Origin: DASUPK01 sp963815045
GTDB lineage: Bacteria > Actinomycetota > Thermoleophilia > Solirubrobacterales > 70-9
DNA: 64,000 bases
Direction of reading: 5' to 3'
Assembly (NCBI GenBank): GCA_963815045.1
Contig: CAWFET010000002.1
Location: 868,001-932,000 of the forward strand
Shown one piece after another: positions 57,211 through 64,000 of the stretch. The translations under genes were made by a program, and so were the position numbers. The first letter of the stretch is position 1. Every line of letters starts with the position of its first letter. Below the pieces are notes generated by a model. The model did not search any database, was not told where the DNA came from, and worked only from the letters and a program-made list of their open reading frames with translations.

Positions 57211-58146
57211 ATGCCCGAGTTGCCCGAGGTGGAGACTGTTCGCCGCCAGCTCGAGCCTGAGCTGGTCGGGAAGCGGATCGTCTCGGCGGCGGTCCTCGAC
57301 GAGCGCCTGACGAGACCCGAGCCGCCGACCGCCCTCGAGCGTGCCGTCAAGGACCGGGAGGTGACCGCGGTCGCCCGCCGGGGGAAGTACCTGCTGATCG
57401 GCCTGGAGGGCGGACGGACTCTCGCGATGCACCTGCGGATGACCGGCAACCTGCTGCTGCGGGATTCGGAGCATGGGGAGACCGCTGACCTGATGAAGAC
57501 GGAACGGCTCGGGGGCCCGCGCCTGTACGAGCCCGCGCCCGAGCCGAGTCACGTCCGCGCCCGCTTCGAGCTCGACGACGGGCGGACCCTCGTCTTCACC
57601 GACGTGAGGCGCTTCGGGCAGGCGGTGGTTCTCGACGCCGGCGATCAGCTCGACGAGTTCTTTGCGAGCCGGCTCGGCGTGGAGCCGCTCTCCGACGAGC
57701 TCACCCCCGAGAGGCTGCTCGAGCTGACCAGGGACCGGAAGGCCCCGCTCAAGTCGTTCCTGCTGACCCAGTCCCGCGTCGCCGGGATCGGGAACATCTA
57801 CGCCGACGAGGCGCTCTGGCGAGCCCGGCTCCATCCGCTCTCGCCCGCCGGGTCGATGAAGCGCGAGCACGCCGAGCGGCTGGTCGAGGGGATCGTCGGG
57901 GCGCTCGAGGCCGGCCTCGAGCACGGCGGAGCGAGCATCGACGACTATCGCGACGCCCGCGGGGAGCGGGGGTCGATGCAGGACGAGTTCCTGGTCCACA
58001 CCCGAGAGGGGGAGGCGTGCCGCCGGGATGATGGGGGCGTGATCCAGCGGATCGTGGTCACCGGACGCTCGACGTACTACTGCCCGGTCTGCCAGGAGCG
58101 GCTCCGGCGCCGCCCGCGCCGCAGGGCGAAGGCGAGGGCCGGATGA
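57211..58146 (+). CDS. mutM: Formamidopyrimidine-DNA glycosylase with incomplete zinc finger
   Basis: 311 residues. The N-terminus PELPEVETVRRQL has the catalytic Pro and Glu; Lys in RRGKYLL, the AGIGNIYADEALW segment and the H2TH region are present. The zinc finger has STYYCPVCQ at the end but its first half reads EACRRDDGGVI, where the family has CxxC; the second Cys is Asp, so three of four ligands remain. It removes 8-oxoguanine and formamidopyrimidines. The gene overlaps the next one by four bases. Confidence 0.92.
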   Translation: MPELPEVETVRRQLEPELVGKRIVSAAVLDERLTRPEPPTALERAVKDREVTAVARRGKYLLIGLEGGRTLAMHLRMTGNLLLRDSEHGETADLMKTERLGGPRLYEPAPEPSHVRARFELDDGRTLVFTDVRRFGQAVVLDAGDQLDEFFASRLGVEPLSDELTPERLLELTRDRKAPLKSFLLTQSRVAGIGNIYADEALWRARLHPLSPAGSMKREHAERLVEGIVGALEAGLEHGGASIDDYRDARGERGSMQDEFLVHTREGEACRRDDGGVIQRIVVTGRSTYYCPVCQERLRRRPRRRAKARAG

Positions 58147-59075
58147 CGGAGCAGGTGCCGCTCCCCGACGGCTTCTCGGTGGGCCACTGGTCGGATCCGC
58201 AGGGCCTGACCGGGTGCAGCGTGGTGATTCCTCCGCCGGGAACGAGGGGAGGCATCTGGGTGCAGGGTGGCGGGCCGGGGACGCGGGAGTCGGACACGCT
58301 CAGCCCGCTGTCACGGTCCAAGGAGGCTTCCGCGGTCCTGCTCACGGGCGGGAGCGCGTTCGGCCTGGCCGCGGCCGACGGCGTCGCCCGCTGGCTGGAG
58401 CAGCACGAGCTCGGTTACTGGACTCCGTTCGGCCGCGTTCCGCTCGTCCCCAGCGCGGTGATCTACGACCTCGGCGCGGGTGACCCGGGGGCGCGGCCGG
58501 GACCCGAGGAGGGATACGCGGCATGCGAGGCCGCCGAGGGCGGGGTGCCGGAGCGAGGGGCGGTCGGGGTCGGAACCGGCGCAACCGTCGCGAAGGTGCT
58601 CGGGCGGGAGCGCGGATCGGCGGGCGGCTTCGGCTACGCCGCAATCGAGACCGGAGCGGGGGAGATCGTCGCCGCTGTCGCGGCGGTCAACGCGGCCGGG
58701 GACGTGCTCGCCGAGGACGGGTCGTTGCTCGTTGGTCCCAGAGGCGACGACGGCGAGATGGTCCGGGGTGCGGAGCACCTGGTCGCCCTCGAGCAGGCTC
58801 CGCAGTACAGGGCCGCGCCCGAGGGCAACACGACCCTCGCGTGTGTCTGCACCGACGCGGCTCTCAGCAAGACGGAGTGCACGGTGGTCGCGCGCGCGGC
58901 AACCGCCGGAATCGCGCGGGCGGTCGATCCGGCCTTCACCCCGGTCGACGGCGACATCGCCTTCTGCCTCGCCTCGGGGGAGGGCGAGATCCGCGAGTAT
59001 GGCTCGATGCAGGTCGGGGTCGCGGCCGCGACCGTGGTCGCCGCCGCCATCCGGGACGCGGTCCGCCGGGTCTGA
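58143..59075 (+). CDS. P1-family (DmpA-like) aminopeptidase/hydrolase
   Basis: 310 residues. Motifs of the S58/P1 family: GCSVVIPPPGTRGGIWVQGG, LLTGGSAFGLAAADGV, GAVGVGTGATVAK, and EGNTTLACVCTDA, where autocleavage before the nucleophile occurs in characterised members (NTT segment). These proteins cut themselves and then release N-terminal residues or hydrolyse cyclic amides. It is coupled to mutM by a four-base overlap. The natural substrate is unknown. Confidence 0.9.
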   Translation: MTEQVPLPDGFSVGHWSDPQGLTGCSVVIPPPGTRGGIWVQGGGPGTRESDTLSPLSRSKEASAVLLTGGSAFGLAAADGVARWLEQHELGYWTPFGRVPLVPSAVIYDLGAGDPGARPGPEEGYAACEAAEGGVPERGAVGVGTGATVAKVLGRERGSAGGFGYAAIETGAGEIVAAVAAVNAAGDVLAEDGSLLVGPRGDDGEMVRGAEHLVALEQAPQYRAAPEGNTTLACVCTDAALSKTECTVVARAATAGIARAVDPAFTPVDGDIAFCLASGEGEIREYGSMQVGVAAATVVAAAIRDAVRRV

Positions 59076-59107
59076 TCCGTCCGGGCACTCCGGCAGCTTT
59101 GGTGGGC

Positions 59108-59827
59108 ATGCCCGGGAACTTCAAGACCGAGGCCGTCGTGCTGCGGAGCATCCGCTACGGCGAGGCCGATCGGATCGTCCATCTCTACTCCGCGACCCGC
59201 GGGCGGATCGGGGCGATCGCCAAGGGGTCGAGGCGGCCGAAGTCGCGCTTCGGGGGAAGGCTCGAGCCGTTCTTCCGGCTGAACCTCGTCCTCTATGAGG
59301 GACGGGGCGACCTGTTCACGGTCACCGGGGCCTCGACCGTCGACGGCCACGGGACGCTGCGGTCGAACGGGGCCGCGCTCGGGTCGGCCGGCCGGGCGTG
59401 CGACGCGGTGCTGCGGCTGCTCGACTCGGGCGAGCCGAACGAGGCGGCGTACAACCTGCTCTGCACTTACCTCGGGCTGCTCAATGCCGATCCGGTGTCG
59501 TCGAGCGCTCCCGGGTCGGCGCTCGCGTTTCGCCTCAAGCTGGCGCTCGCGGCCGGCTTCTCCCCCGAGCTGGCGAGCTGCGCCAACTGCGGAGAGGCCG
59601 AGCACTTGGCCGCCTTCTCGGGGTCGGCCGGCGGAGTGGTCTGCGCGAGCTGCGAGGGCGGGGGCTTTCCGTTCAGCGAGGAGGCACACCGCTTCATGGT
59701 CAACGCGCTGGCGAGCCCGCTCTCGGAGGCGCCGGAGGCCGAGCGGCGGGTCGCAGCGCAGGCCGATCGCGCGATCACCGAGACGCTTGAGCACCACGCG
59801 CATGTGCACCTGCGCGCCGCGGCCTAG
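59108..59827 (+). CDS. recO: DNA repair protein RecO
   Basis: 239 residues from ATG 59108. The OB-fold start FKTEAVVLRSIRYGEADRI and the AIAKGSRRPKSRFGG segment are typical. A four-Cys zinc site is complete (ASCANCGEAEHLA ... VCASCEGGG). RecO loads RecA on SSB-covered DNA with RecR. A CAGCTT box lies eight bases before the ATG. The TAG stop starts a partial dispersed repeat. Confidence 0.94.
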   Translation: MPGNFKTEAVVLRSIRYGEADRIVHLYSATRGRIGAIAKGSRRPKSRFGGRLEPFFRLNLVLYEGRGDLFTVTGASTVDGHGTLRSNGAALGSAGRACDAVLRLLDSGEPNEAAYNLLCTYLGLLNADPVSSSAPGSALAFRLKLALAAGFSPELASCANCGEAEHLAAFSGSAGGVVCASCEGGGFPFSEEAHRFMVNALASPLSEAPEAERRVAAQADRAITETLEHHAHVHLRAAA

Positions 59828-59848
59828 CGGCCGCTTGTGGCCGCGACC
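59825..59848 (+). repeat. Partial copy D of the dispersed repeat (last hairpin only)
   Basis: TAGCGGCCGCTTGTGGCCGC, starting on the recO stop codon, joins the first seven bases of the repeat to its fourth hairpin (GCGGCC-GCTTGT-GGCCGC). The middle is missing. It lies between recO and a convergent gene, as the full copies lie between convergent genes. Confidence 0.65.
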
Positions 59849-59852
59849 TTGC

Positions 59853-60611
59853 CTAAGACGGGGGGCGGTACATCCGCTCCGTGACGCGGAGCTTGACGCC
59901 CTTCGGCGCCTTGCTGACTCGCATGAACCAGGGGAAGAAGCGGCCCGTGACCACCGACCGCTTCTCGCGGTCATAGGCGCGGAGGGCGTCCTTGACGCAG
60001 CGCTCGGCGCTGATCATGCCGGGCGGCAACGGCGTGTCTTCGGTGTGGCCTGCCACCTCCTGCCATTCGGTCTTCACCGGACCGGGGTTGACCACCGTGA
60101 GCGTCACGCCGCTGCCGCGCAGCTCCATCCAGAGGGCCTCCATGAAGGAGATGGCGAAGGCCTTGGTGGCGCCGTAGGTCGCCTCGTAGGGGAGGGGCTG
60201 CATGCCGGCGGTGCTGGCGACGGTGATCGCGCCGCCCCGGCCGCGCTCGACCATTCCCGGAACGAAGGCGTGGGTCAGCGTGACGACCGCCTCGCAGTTG
60301 ACCCGCACCATCTCGGCCTCACGCTTGGGATCGAGCTCCAGAACAGGGCCCCGCAGGCCGAAGCCCGCGTTGTTGACCAGCAGGTCCACCTGCAGGCCCC
60401 GTCGCTTCACCTTGGCCGCCAGCTTGTCGGCCTCCGCGGCGAGGTCGCACTCGATCGCCGTGGCCTTGGTCGGCAGCTCCTTTGCGAGCTTCTCGAGCCG
60501 GTCCTTCCGCCGGGCGACCAGGATCAGGTCGTAGCCGCGCGCGGCCAACTGGCGGGCGAACTCCTCGCCGATGCCCGCGGAGGCCCCTGTGATCAGTGCC
60601 GTTTGAGCCAC
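59853..60611 (-). CDS. Short-chain dehydrogenase/reductase
   Basis: 252 residues from GTG 60611, set by a -10 box seven bases upstream. The nucleotide site is TGASAGIGEEFAR with ARR at the end of strand two, which favours NADP. NNAG, the catalytic Ser in VASTAGMQ and the YGATK motif with Tyr and Lys are present. The C-terminal part (VSKAPKGVKLRVTERMYRPPS region) resembles membrane-associated reductases of acyl chains or ketones. The substrate is unknown. Confidence 0.9.
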   Translation of the reverse strand: MAQTALITGASAGIGEEFARQLAARGYDLILVARRKDRLEKLAKELPTKATAIECDLAAEADKLAAKVKRRGLQVDLLVNNAGFGLRGPVLELDPKREAEMVRVNCEAVVTLTHAFVPGMVERGRGGAITVASTAGMQPLPYEATYGATKAFAISFMEALWMELRGSGVTLTVVNPGPVKTEWQEVAGHTEDTPLPPGMISAERCVKDALRAYDREKRSVVTGRFFPWFMRVSKAPKGVKLRVTERMYRPPS

Positions 60612-60618
60612 GGACCGG

Positions 60619-60624
60619 AGCCTA
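60619..60624 (-). promoter_or_regulatory. Leaderless-type -10 box of the SDR gene
   Basis: On the minus strand TAGGCT lies seven bases before GTG 60611. The frame is open further upstream to 60683, but the box places the start here. Confidence 0.5.
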
Positions 60625-60675
60625 TTTCGAAACGCATGCCGGTGGTGATGCCGCCGCGGGTGCGAACATCGATGG

Positions 60676-61674
60676 ATGACCACGCAGACGGAGAGTCTCG
60701 AAACGAGGGTGCGCTCCTGGGAGTCCGAGTACCTCTGGGACCTTGCAACGCCCTCGTATCCCGCGCAGCGCCGCGAGCCGGAGGAGGACAGCCCGGTCCG
60801 GACGCCGTTTCAGCGCGACCGCGACCGGATCGTGCACTCGAAGGCGTTCCGGCGGCTCAAGCACAAGACCCAGGTCTTCGTGGCTCCGGAGGGGGACCAC
60901 TACCGGACTCGCCTCACGCACACGCTGGAGGCCTGCTTCATCTCGCGAACGGTGGCGCGGGCGCTGGGCTTGAATGAGGACCTGACCGAGGCGATCGGGC
61001 TCGGGCACGACCTCGGGCATCCGCCCTTCGGGCACATCGGTGAGGAGGTGCTGGACGAGGCGCTCCAGGAGCACGGTCTGCGCTTCCGACACAACGAGCA
61101 CTCGCTGCGGGTTGTCGACGAGCTGGAGCGGGACGGGCGGGGGCTGAATCTGACCGAGCAGGTGCGCGACGGGGTCCTCAACCACACCGGGCCGCAAAAG
61201 CCCGCGACCCTGGAGGGGCGCGTCGTGCGGATCGTCGACCGGGTCGCGTACATCAACCACGACATCGACGACGCGCTGCGCGCGGGGATCATCGCGGAGA
61301 GCGATCTGCCCTCCGATCAGATCGAGCTGCTCGGGGAGACCGGGGCGCGCCGGATTGACCGGCTGGTGCAGGACATGGTCGAGCGCTCGCGCGCGGAGGG
61401 GGACATCACACAGAGCGAGGACGTCGGCGGGGCGATGCTGCGGCTGCGGAAGTTCATGTTCGAGCGGGTCTATCTCGGGGAGGAGGCGCGGGCGGAGCAG
61501 GAGCGGGCGAGGGTGGCCCTGCGAACCCTCTTCGACCACTACCTGGCGAACCTGGACGAGGTGCCGGCGGCCGATCCGGATGCGGACCCGGTGCAGCGGG
61601 TGACGGACTACATCGCCGGAATGACCGACCGTTTTTGTCTCAGCACGTACGAGGCGCTCGTGGCTCCCGGATAG
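60676..61674 (+). CDS. dgt: dGTP triphosphohydrolase-like HD-domain protein
   Basis: 332 residues. The HD metal site is seen as His in RTRLTHTLEA and the pair in GLGHDLGHPPFGH, with Asp later in RIVDRVAYINHDIDD. HSKAFRRLKHKTQVF is the typical start of the dGTPase family. It controls dNTP pools by releasing triphosphate. It stands directly before dnaG, an order conserved in actinobacteria. Its TAG stop is the first half of the dnaG -10 box. Confidence 0.93.
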   Translation: MTTQTESLETRVRSWESEYLWDLATPSYPAQRREPEEDSPVRTPFQRDRDRIVHSKAFRRLKHKTQVFVAPEGDHYRTRLTHTLEACFISRTVARALGLNEDLTEAIGLGHDLGHPPFGHIGEEVLDEALQEHGLRFRHNEHSLRVVDELERDGRGLNLTEQVRDGVLNHTGPQKPATLEGRVVRIVDRVAYINHDIDDALRAGIIAESDLPSDQIELLGETGARRIDRLVQDMVERSRAEGDITQSEDVGGAMLRLRKFMFERVYLGEEARAEQERARVALRTLFDHYLANLDEVPAADPDADPVQRVTDYIAGMTDRFCLSTYEALVAPG

Positions 61675-61677
61675 ATT
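61672..61677 (+). promoter_or_regulatory. Leaderless-type -10 box of dnaG, overlapping the dgt stop codon
   Basis: TAGATT with a six-base gap to ATG 61684; its TAG is the dgt stop codon. Confidence 0.5.
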
Positions 61678-61683
61678 GGGTCG

Positions 61684-63447
61684 ATGGCGAAGTTCACCAA
61701 CGAGAGCAAGGAGCGGGTCAAGGACTCGGCGGACATCCTCGAGATCGTCTCGGCCTACACCGACCTCCAGCAGAGAGGGCAGGACTTCTGGGGCAACTGC
61801 CCGTTCCACGACGAGCGGACACCGTCGTTCAAGGTCAACCCCCGCGACAAGCTCTATTACTGCTTCGGCTGCGAGGCCAGCGGGGATGTGTTCCGGTTCG
61901 TCGAGGAGAAGGAGGGGCTGACCTTCCCGGAGGTTGTCGAGTCCCTCGCCGAGCGGTATGGGGTCGAGGTGGAGCGGGAGGACGAGGATCCGCAGGCCGA
62001 GGCGCGGAGGCGCCGCAAGGCGAAGCTCTGGGAGCTGCTAGAGCTCACCGCCAAGTACTACGAGCGCTATCTCTGGGAGTCACGGAAGGCGGCGAAGGCC
62101 CGCGCCTACCTCGAGGAGCGGGGGCTCAAGGAGGATGTGCTGCGCCGGTTCGGCGTCGGGATGGCGCCGAGCGCCTGGGATCAGGTTCTGACCGGAAGCC
62201 AACGACGGGGATTCAAGGTCGAGGACCTGCTGGCGGCCGGGCTGATCCAGAAGGGCAGGCAGGGCGGGCACTACGACCGCTTCCGGAGCCGGATCACCTT
62301 CCCCATCCGCGACCAGCGCGGGCGTGTGCTCGGCTTCGGGGCGCGGGCGCTGAGCCCGGACTCGAAGCCCAAGTACCTGAACTCTCCGGAGGGCGAGCTC
62401 TACCGGAAGAGCAACACGCTCTATGGGATCGACCGCGCCCGCGGCCCGATCGCGAAGGCTCGGCGCGCCATCCTGGTCGAGGGATACACCGACGTGCTGG
62501 CGTTGCACCAGGCGGGGGTGGAGGAGGCCGTCGCGATCATGGGAACGGCGATCACACCGGAACAGGTCACGATGCTCGCCGGCACCGAGTCCGTCGTCCT
62601 GGCACTCGACGCGGACCGTGCCGGCGCGGACGCGATGATCAGGGCGCAGAAGGTGGCCGGCGGAAAGAGCATCGAGCTGCGGGTGGCGGCGATGCCCGAG
62701 GGGGAGGACCCGGCGGACATGCTCAAGGACGGATCGGCAGAGCGCTTCATGAAGCTCGTCGACGAGGCGATCGACCTGCCGAGCTTTCGGGTCGAGGTCG
62801 CGCTGGGACGGGGAGATCTCGGGACCGTCACCGGGCGCGAGCGGGTGCTGGAGGAGGTCGGACCGGTGCTGAAGGCGATGGGGGAGACGGCGCTCGGATT
62901 CGACGAGCTGGTCAGGAAGGTGGCTGACCGGCTCGACACCGATGCGAGCCTGGTCCTGGCGCGGGTCCGCTCAGCCCCGGAGGCGAGCGCTGCACCCGCC
63001 GGCGACGGCAACGGGGCGAAGCTGCCCAAGCCGGTCGCGGTCTCGCTCACCCCGCGAGAGACCCGAGAGCGGGCGCTGCTCGCGATGTGCATCTCGAAGC
63101 CGAAGGAGGGCCAGGCATTCATCGACCGGCTCACCGAGGAGCACCTGTCGCCCTCGGGACGGCCGGCGCTGGCCTGGCTGGGAGAGCATCTGGCCGATCC
63201 GATGGCCGGCCTGCCGAGGGACGATCCGGGGCTGACGTCCCTGGTCACGGAGCTCGTCATGCGCGCCGAGAGCGAGCCTGCCTCGGAGAGCGCGATGCAG
63301 CTCAACTTCGACCTGCTCGAGCAGCAGCGCTTGGAGGACGGCATCGCGGCCGCGCAGAAGGCGGGCGACTACGTGGTCTCGACGCGCCTGTCGGGCGAGC
63401 GGGCCCAGCTCACGGAGCGCATCGCCCACGCGGGCGTCGTCGGCTAG
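61684..63447 (+). CDS. dnaG: DNA primase
   Basis: 587 residues. The CHC2 zinc finger reads NCPFHDERTPSF ... YYCFGCEASGD; the core domain follows, and the TOPRIM domain has VEGYTDVLAL and ALDADRAGADA. The C-terminal helical helicase-binding region is present (about 440-585). DnaG makes RNA primers for replication. The start codon choice is supported by the -10 box at 61672. Confidence 0.95.
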   Translation: MAKFTNESKERVKDSADILEIVSAYTDLQQRGQDFWGNCPFHDERTPSFKVNPRDKLYYCFGCEASGDVFRFVEEKEGLTFPEVVESLAERYGVEVEREDEDPQAEARRRRKAKLWELLELTAKYYERYLWESRKAAKARAYLEERGLKEDVLRRFGVGMAPSAWDQVLTGSQRRGFKVEDLLAAGLIQKGRQGGHYDRFRSRITFPIRDQRGRVLGFGARALSPDSKPKYLNSPEGELYRKSNTLYGIDRARGPIAKARRAILVEGYTDVLALHQAGVEEAVAIMGTAITPEQVTMLAGTESVVLALDADRAGADAMIRAQKVAGGKSIELRVAAMPEGEDPADMLKDGSAERFMKLVDEAIDLPSFRVEVALGRGDLGTVTGRERVLEEVGPVLKAMGETALGFDELVRKVADRLDTDASLVLARVRSAPEASAAPAGDGNGAKLPKPVAVSLTPRETRERALLAMCISKPKEGQAFIDRLTEEHLSPSGRPALAWLGEHLADPMAGLPRDDPGLTSLVTELVMRAESEPASESAMQLNFDLLEQQRLEDGIAAAQKAGDYVVSTRLSGERAQLTERIAHAGVVG

Positions 63448-63546
63448 GCAGCGTTACAAAGTCGCCACGGTCCCGCGCACTTTCGGCCACATTTCCCTGC
63501 ATTTAGGCAGATTCTGAGTCACCATCCGTCCGCCTTCCAGCGGACA

Positions 63547-64000
63547 ATGCCTGCCATGAGCGATCGATTGGATTCGGATCGAGCCAGGCGCAGTCGCCCT
63601 CGTGGCGCGCTGGACCGAGAAGAACTCGAGCGCTTGGCCGCCGACGGGCTGACCGTCCGGCAACTTGCGCTCAGGTTGGATCGCAGCCCCACCACCGTGC
63701 GCTACTGGCTGAAGAAGTACGGGATCGCACTCAGTCACCCGGGTCCCAAGCGAATTCATGGAGAGGCGGGCGATTCCAAGCCGCGAATCAAGTCGAGATG
63801 CAAGAAGCACGGAGTCACAGAGTTCGCGCTTCGCACTGACGGCTACTACCGGTGTCTCCGCTGCAGCGTCGACGCTGTCCAGCGGTGGCGCCGGAATGCT
63901 CGCCGTCGTCTCGTCGAGGAGTTCGGCGGTGCCTGTGCGATCTGCGGGTTCGATCATCCGGTCAGCCTCGAGTTCCATCACCTTGATCGCGAGACCAAGG
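63547..64000 (+). CDS. HTH plus HNH-type zinc protein, N-terminal part
   Basis: The frame from ATG 63547 (or ATG 63556) runs off the right edge after 151 residues. It shows a helix-turn-helix (LTVRQLALRLDRSPTTVRYW), a zinc ribbon (RCKKHG ... YYRCLRCS), a basic helix (VQRWRRNARRRLVEEFG) and the first half of an HNH motif (ACAICGFDHPVSLEFHHLD). Proteins of this plan occur in several copies in Solirubrobacterales genomes. They may be DNA-binding nucleases, but whether the HNH site is active cannot be judged from this part. Confidence 0.75.
   Translation, partial: MPAMSDRLDSDRARRSRPRGALDREELERLAADGLTVRQLALRLDRSPTTVRYWLKKYGIALSHPGPKRIHGEAGDSKPRIKSRCKKHGVTEFALRTDGYYRCLRCSVDAVQRWRRNARRRLVEEFGGACAICGFDHPVSLEFHHLDRETK

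Noticed and set aside
63448..63546. tRNA or regulatory RNA after dnaG
   Set aside because: No cloverleaf, terminator or conserved motif could be found in this 99-base gap.

Overview
This 64 kb window looks like the chromosome of a high-GC actinobacterium, most likely from the class Thermoleophilia (Solirubrobacterales/Gaiellales type). The reasons are: uniformly high GC with many GTG and TTG starts; the actinobacterial order tlyA-nadK-recN-steA-...-pyrG-...-Nudix-xerD; many genes with a TANNNT -10 box only 6-8 nt before the start codon (leaderless transcription); exported proteins with Lys/Arg-rich C-termini; and an HTH plus HNH protein at the right edge of a type I associate with this class. 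The placement is an inference from gene content; no marker rRNA gene is present. No rRNA, tRNA, CRISPR array, prophage or insertion sequence was found.

Layout. 1-4872: dipeptide/oligopeptide ABC importer (binding protein cut by the window edge, two permeases, two ATPases). 4897-14409: ruvX, mltG, aroE, a cupin, an HtrA protease, a minimal prepilin-type peptidase, then aroC, an aroK-aroB fusion, aroQ and pepP, so most of the late shikimate pathway lies together. 14410-19566: a convergent junction holding a structured dispersed repeat, then leftward genes for a CPA-type antiporter, a secreted S15/CocE-type hydrolase and another exported protein, with a remnant of an LtrA-like gene between the last two. 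19797-28608: an aerobic respiration island with a cupredoxin-like protein, cytochrome c oxidase subunits II, I and III, CtaG, a 45-residue membrane peptide, two SCO-like proteins, a TlpA/ResA-like thioredoxin, and leftward a half-CtaA/CtaB fusion for haem O/A synthesis. 28903-35146: small exported proteins and an arginase-family protein, followed by efp, nusB, a small helical protein, ispA and dxs (translation factor plus isoprenoid precursors). 35299-43627: a zinc ribbon protein, membrane proteins, a sulfotransferase-TIGR03032 fusion, a drug-type MFS exporter, and a leftward response regulator/histidine kinase operon flanked by low-complexity exported proteins. 43750-52122: tlyA, nadK, a second MFS exporter, recN, steA, a short MraY/WecA-like transferase and pyrG. 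52119-64000: methyltransferase, membrane protein, M20 peptidase, DUF3866, ADP-ribose Nudix hydrolase, xerD, mutM, P1 peptidase, recO, SDR, dGTPase, dnaG and the start of an HNH protein.

The most notable signals are: (1) a dispersed intergenic repeat of about 100 bp, with compensatory changes in its hairpins, whose copies all begin on a gene's TAG stop codon; (2) a cytochrome oxidase subunit I that keeps all metal ligands but lacks the usual D-channel entrance Asp and K-channel Lys; (3) the half-CtaA/CtaB fusion; (4) a truncated copy of the efp promoter and first codons, 1.6 kb upstream of the real efp; (5) -10 boxes that share the TAG stop codon of the preceding gene.
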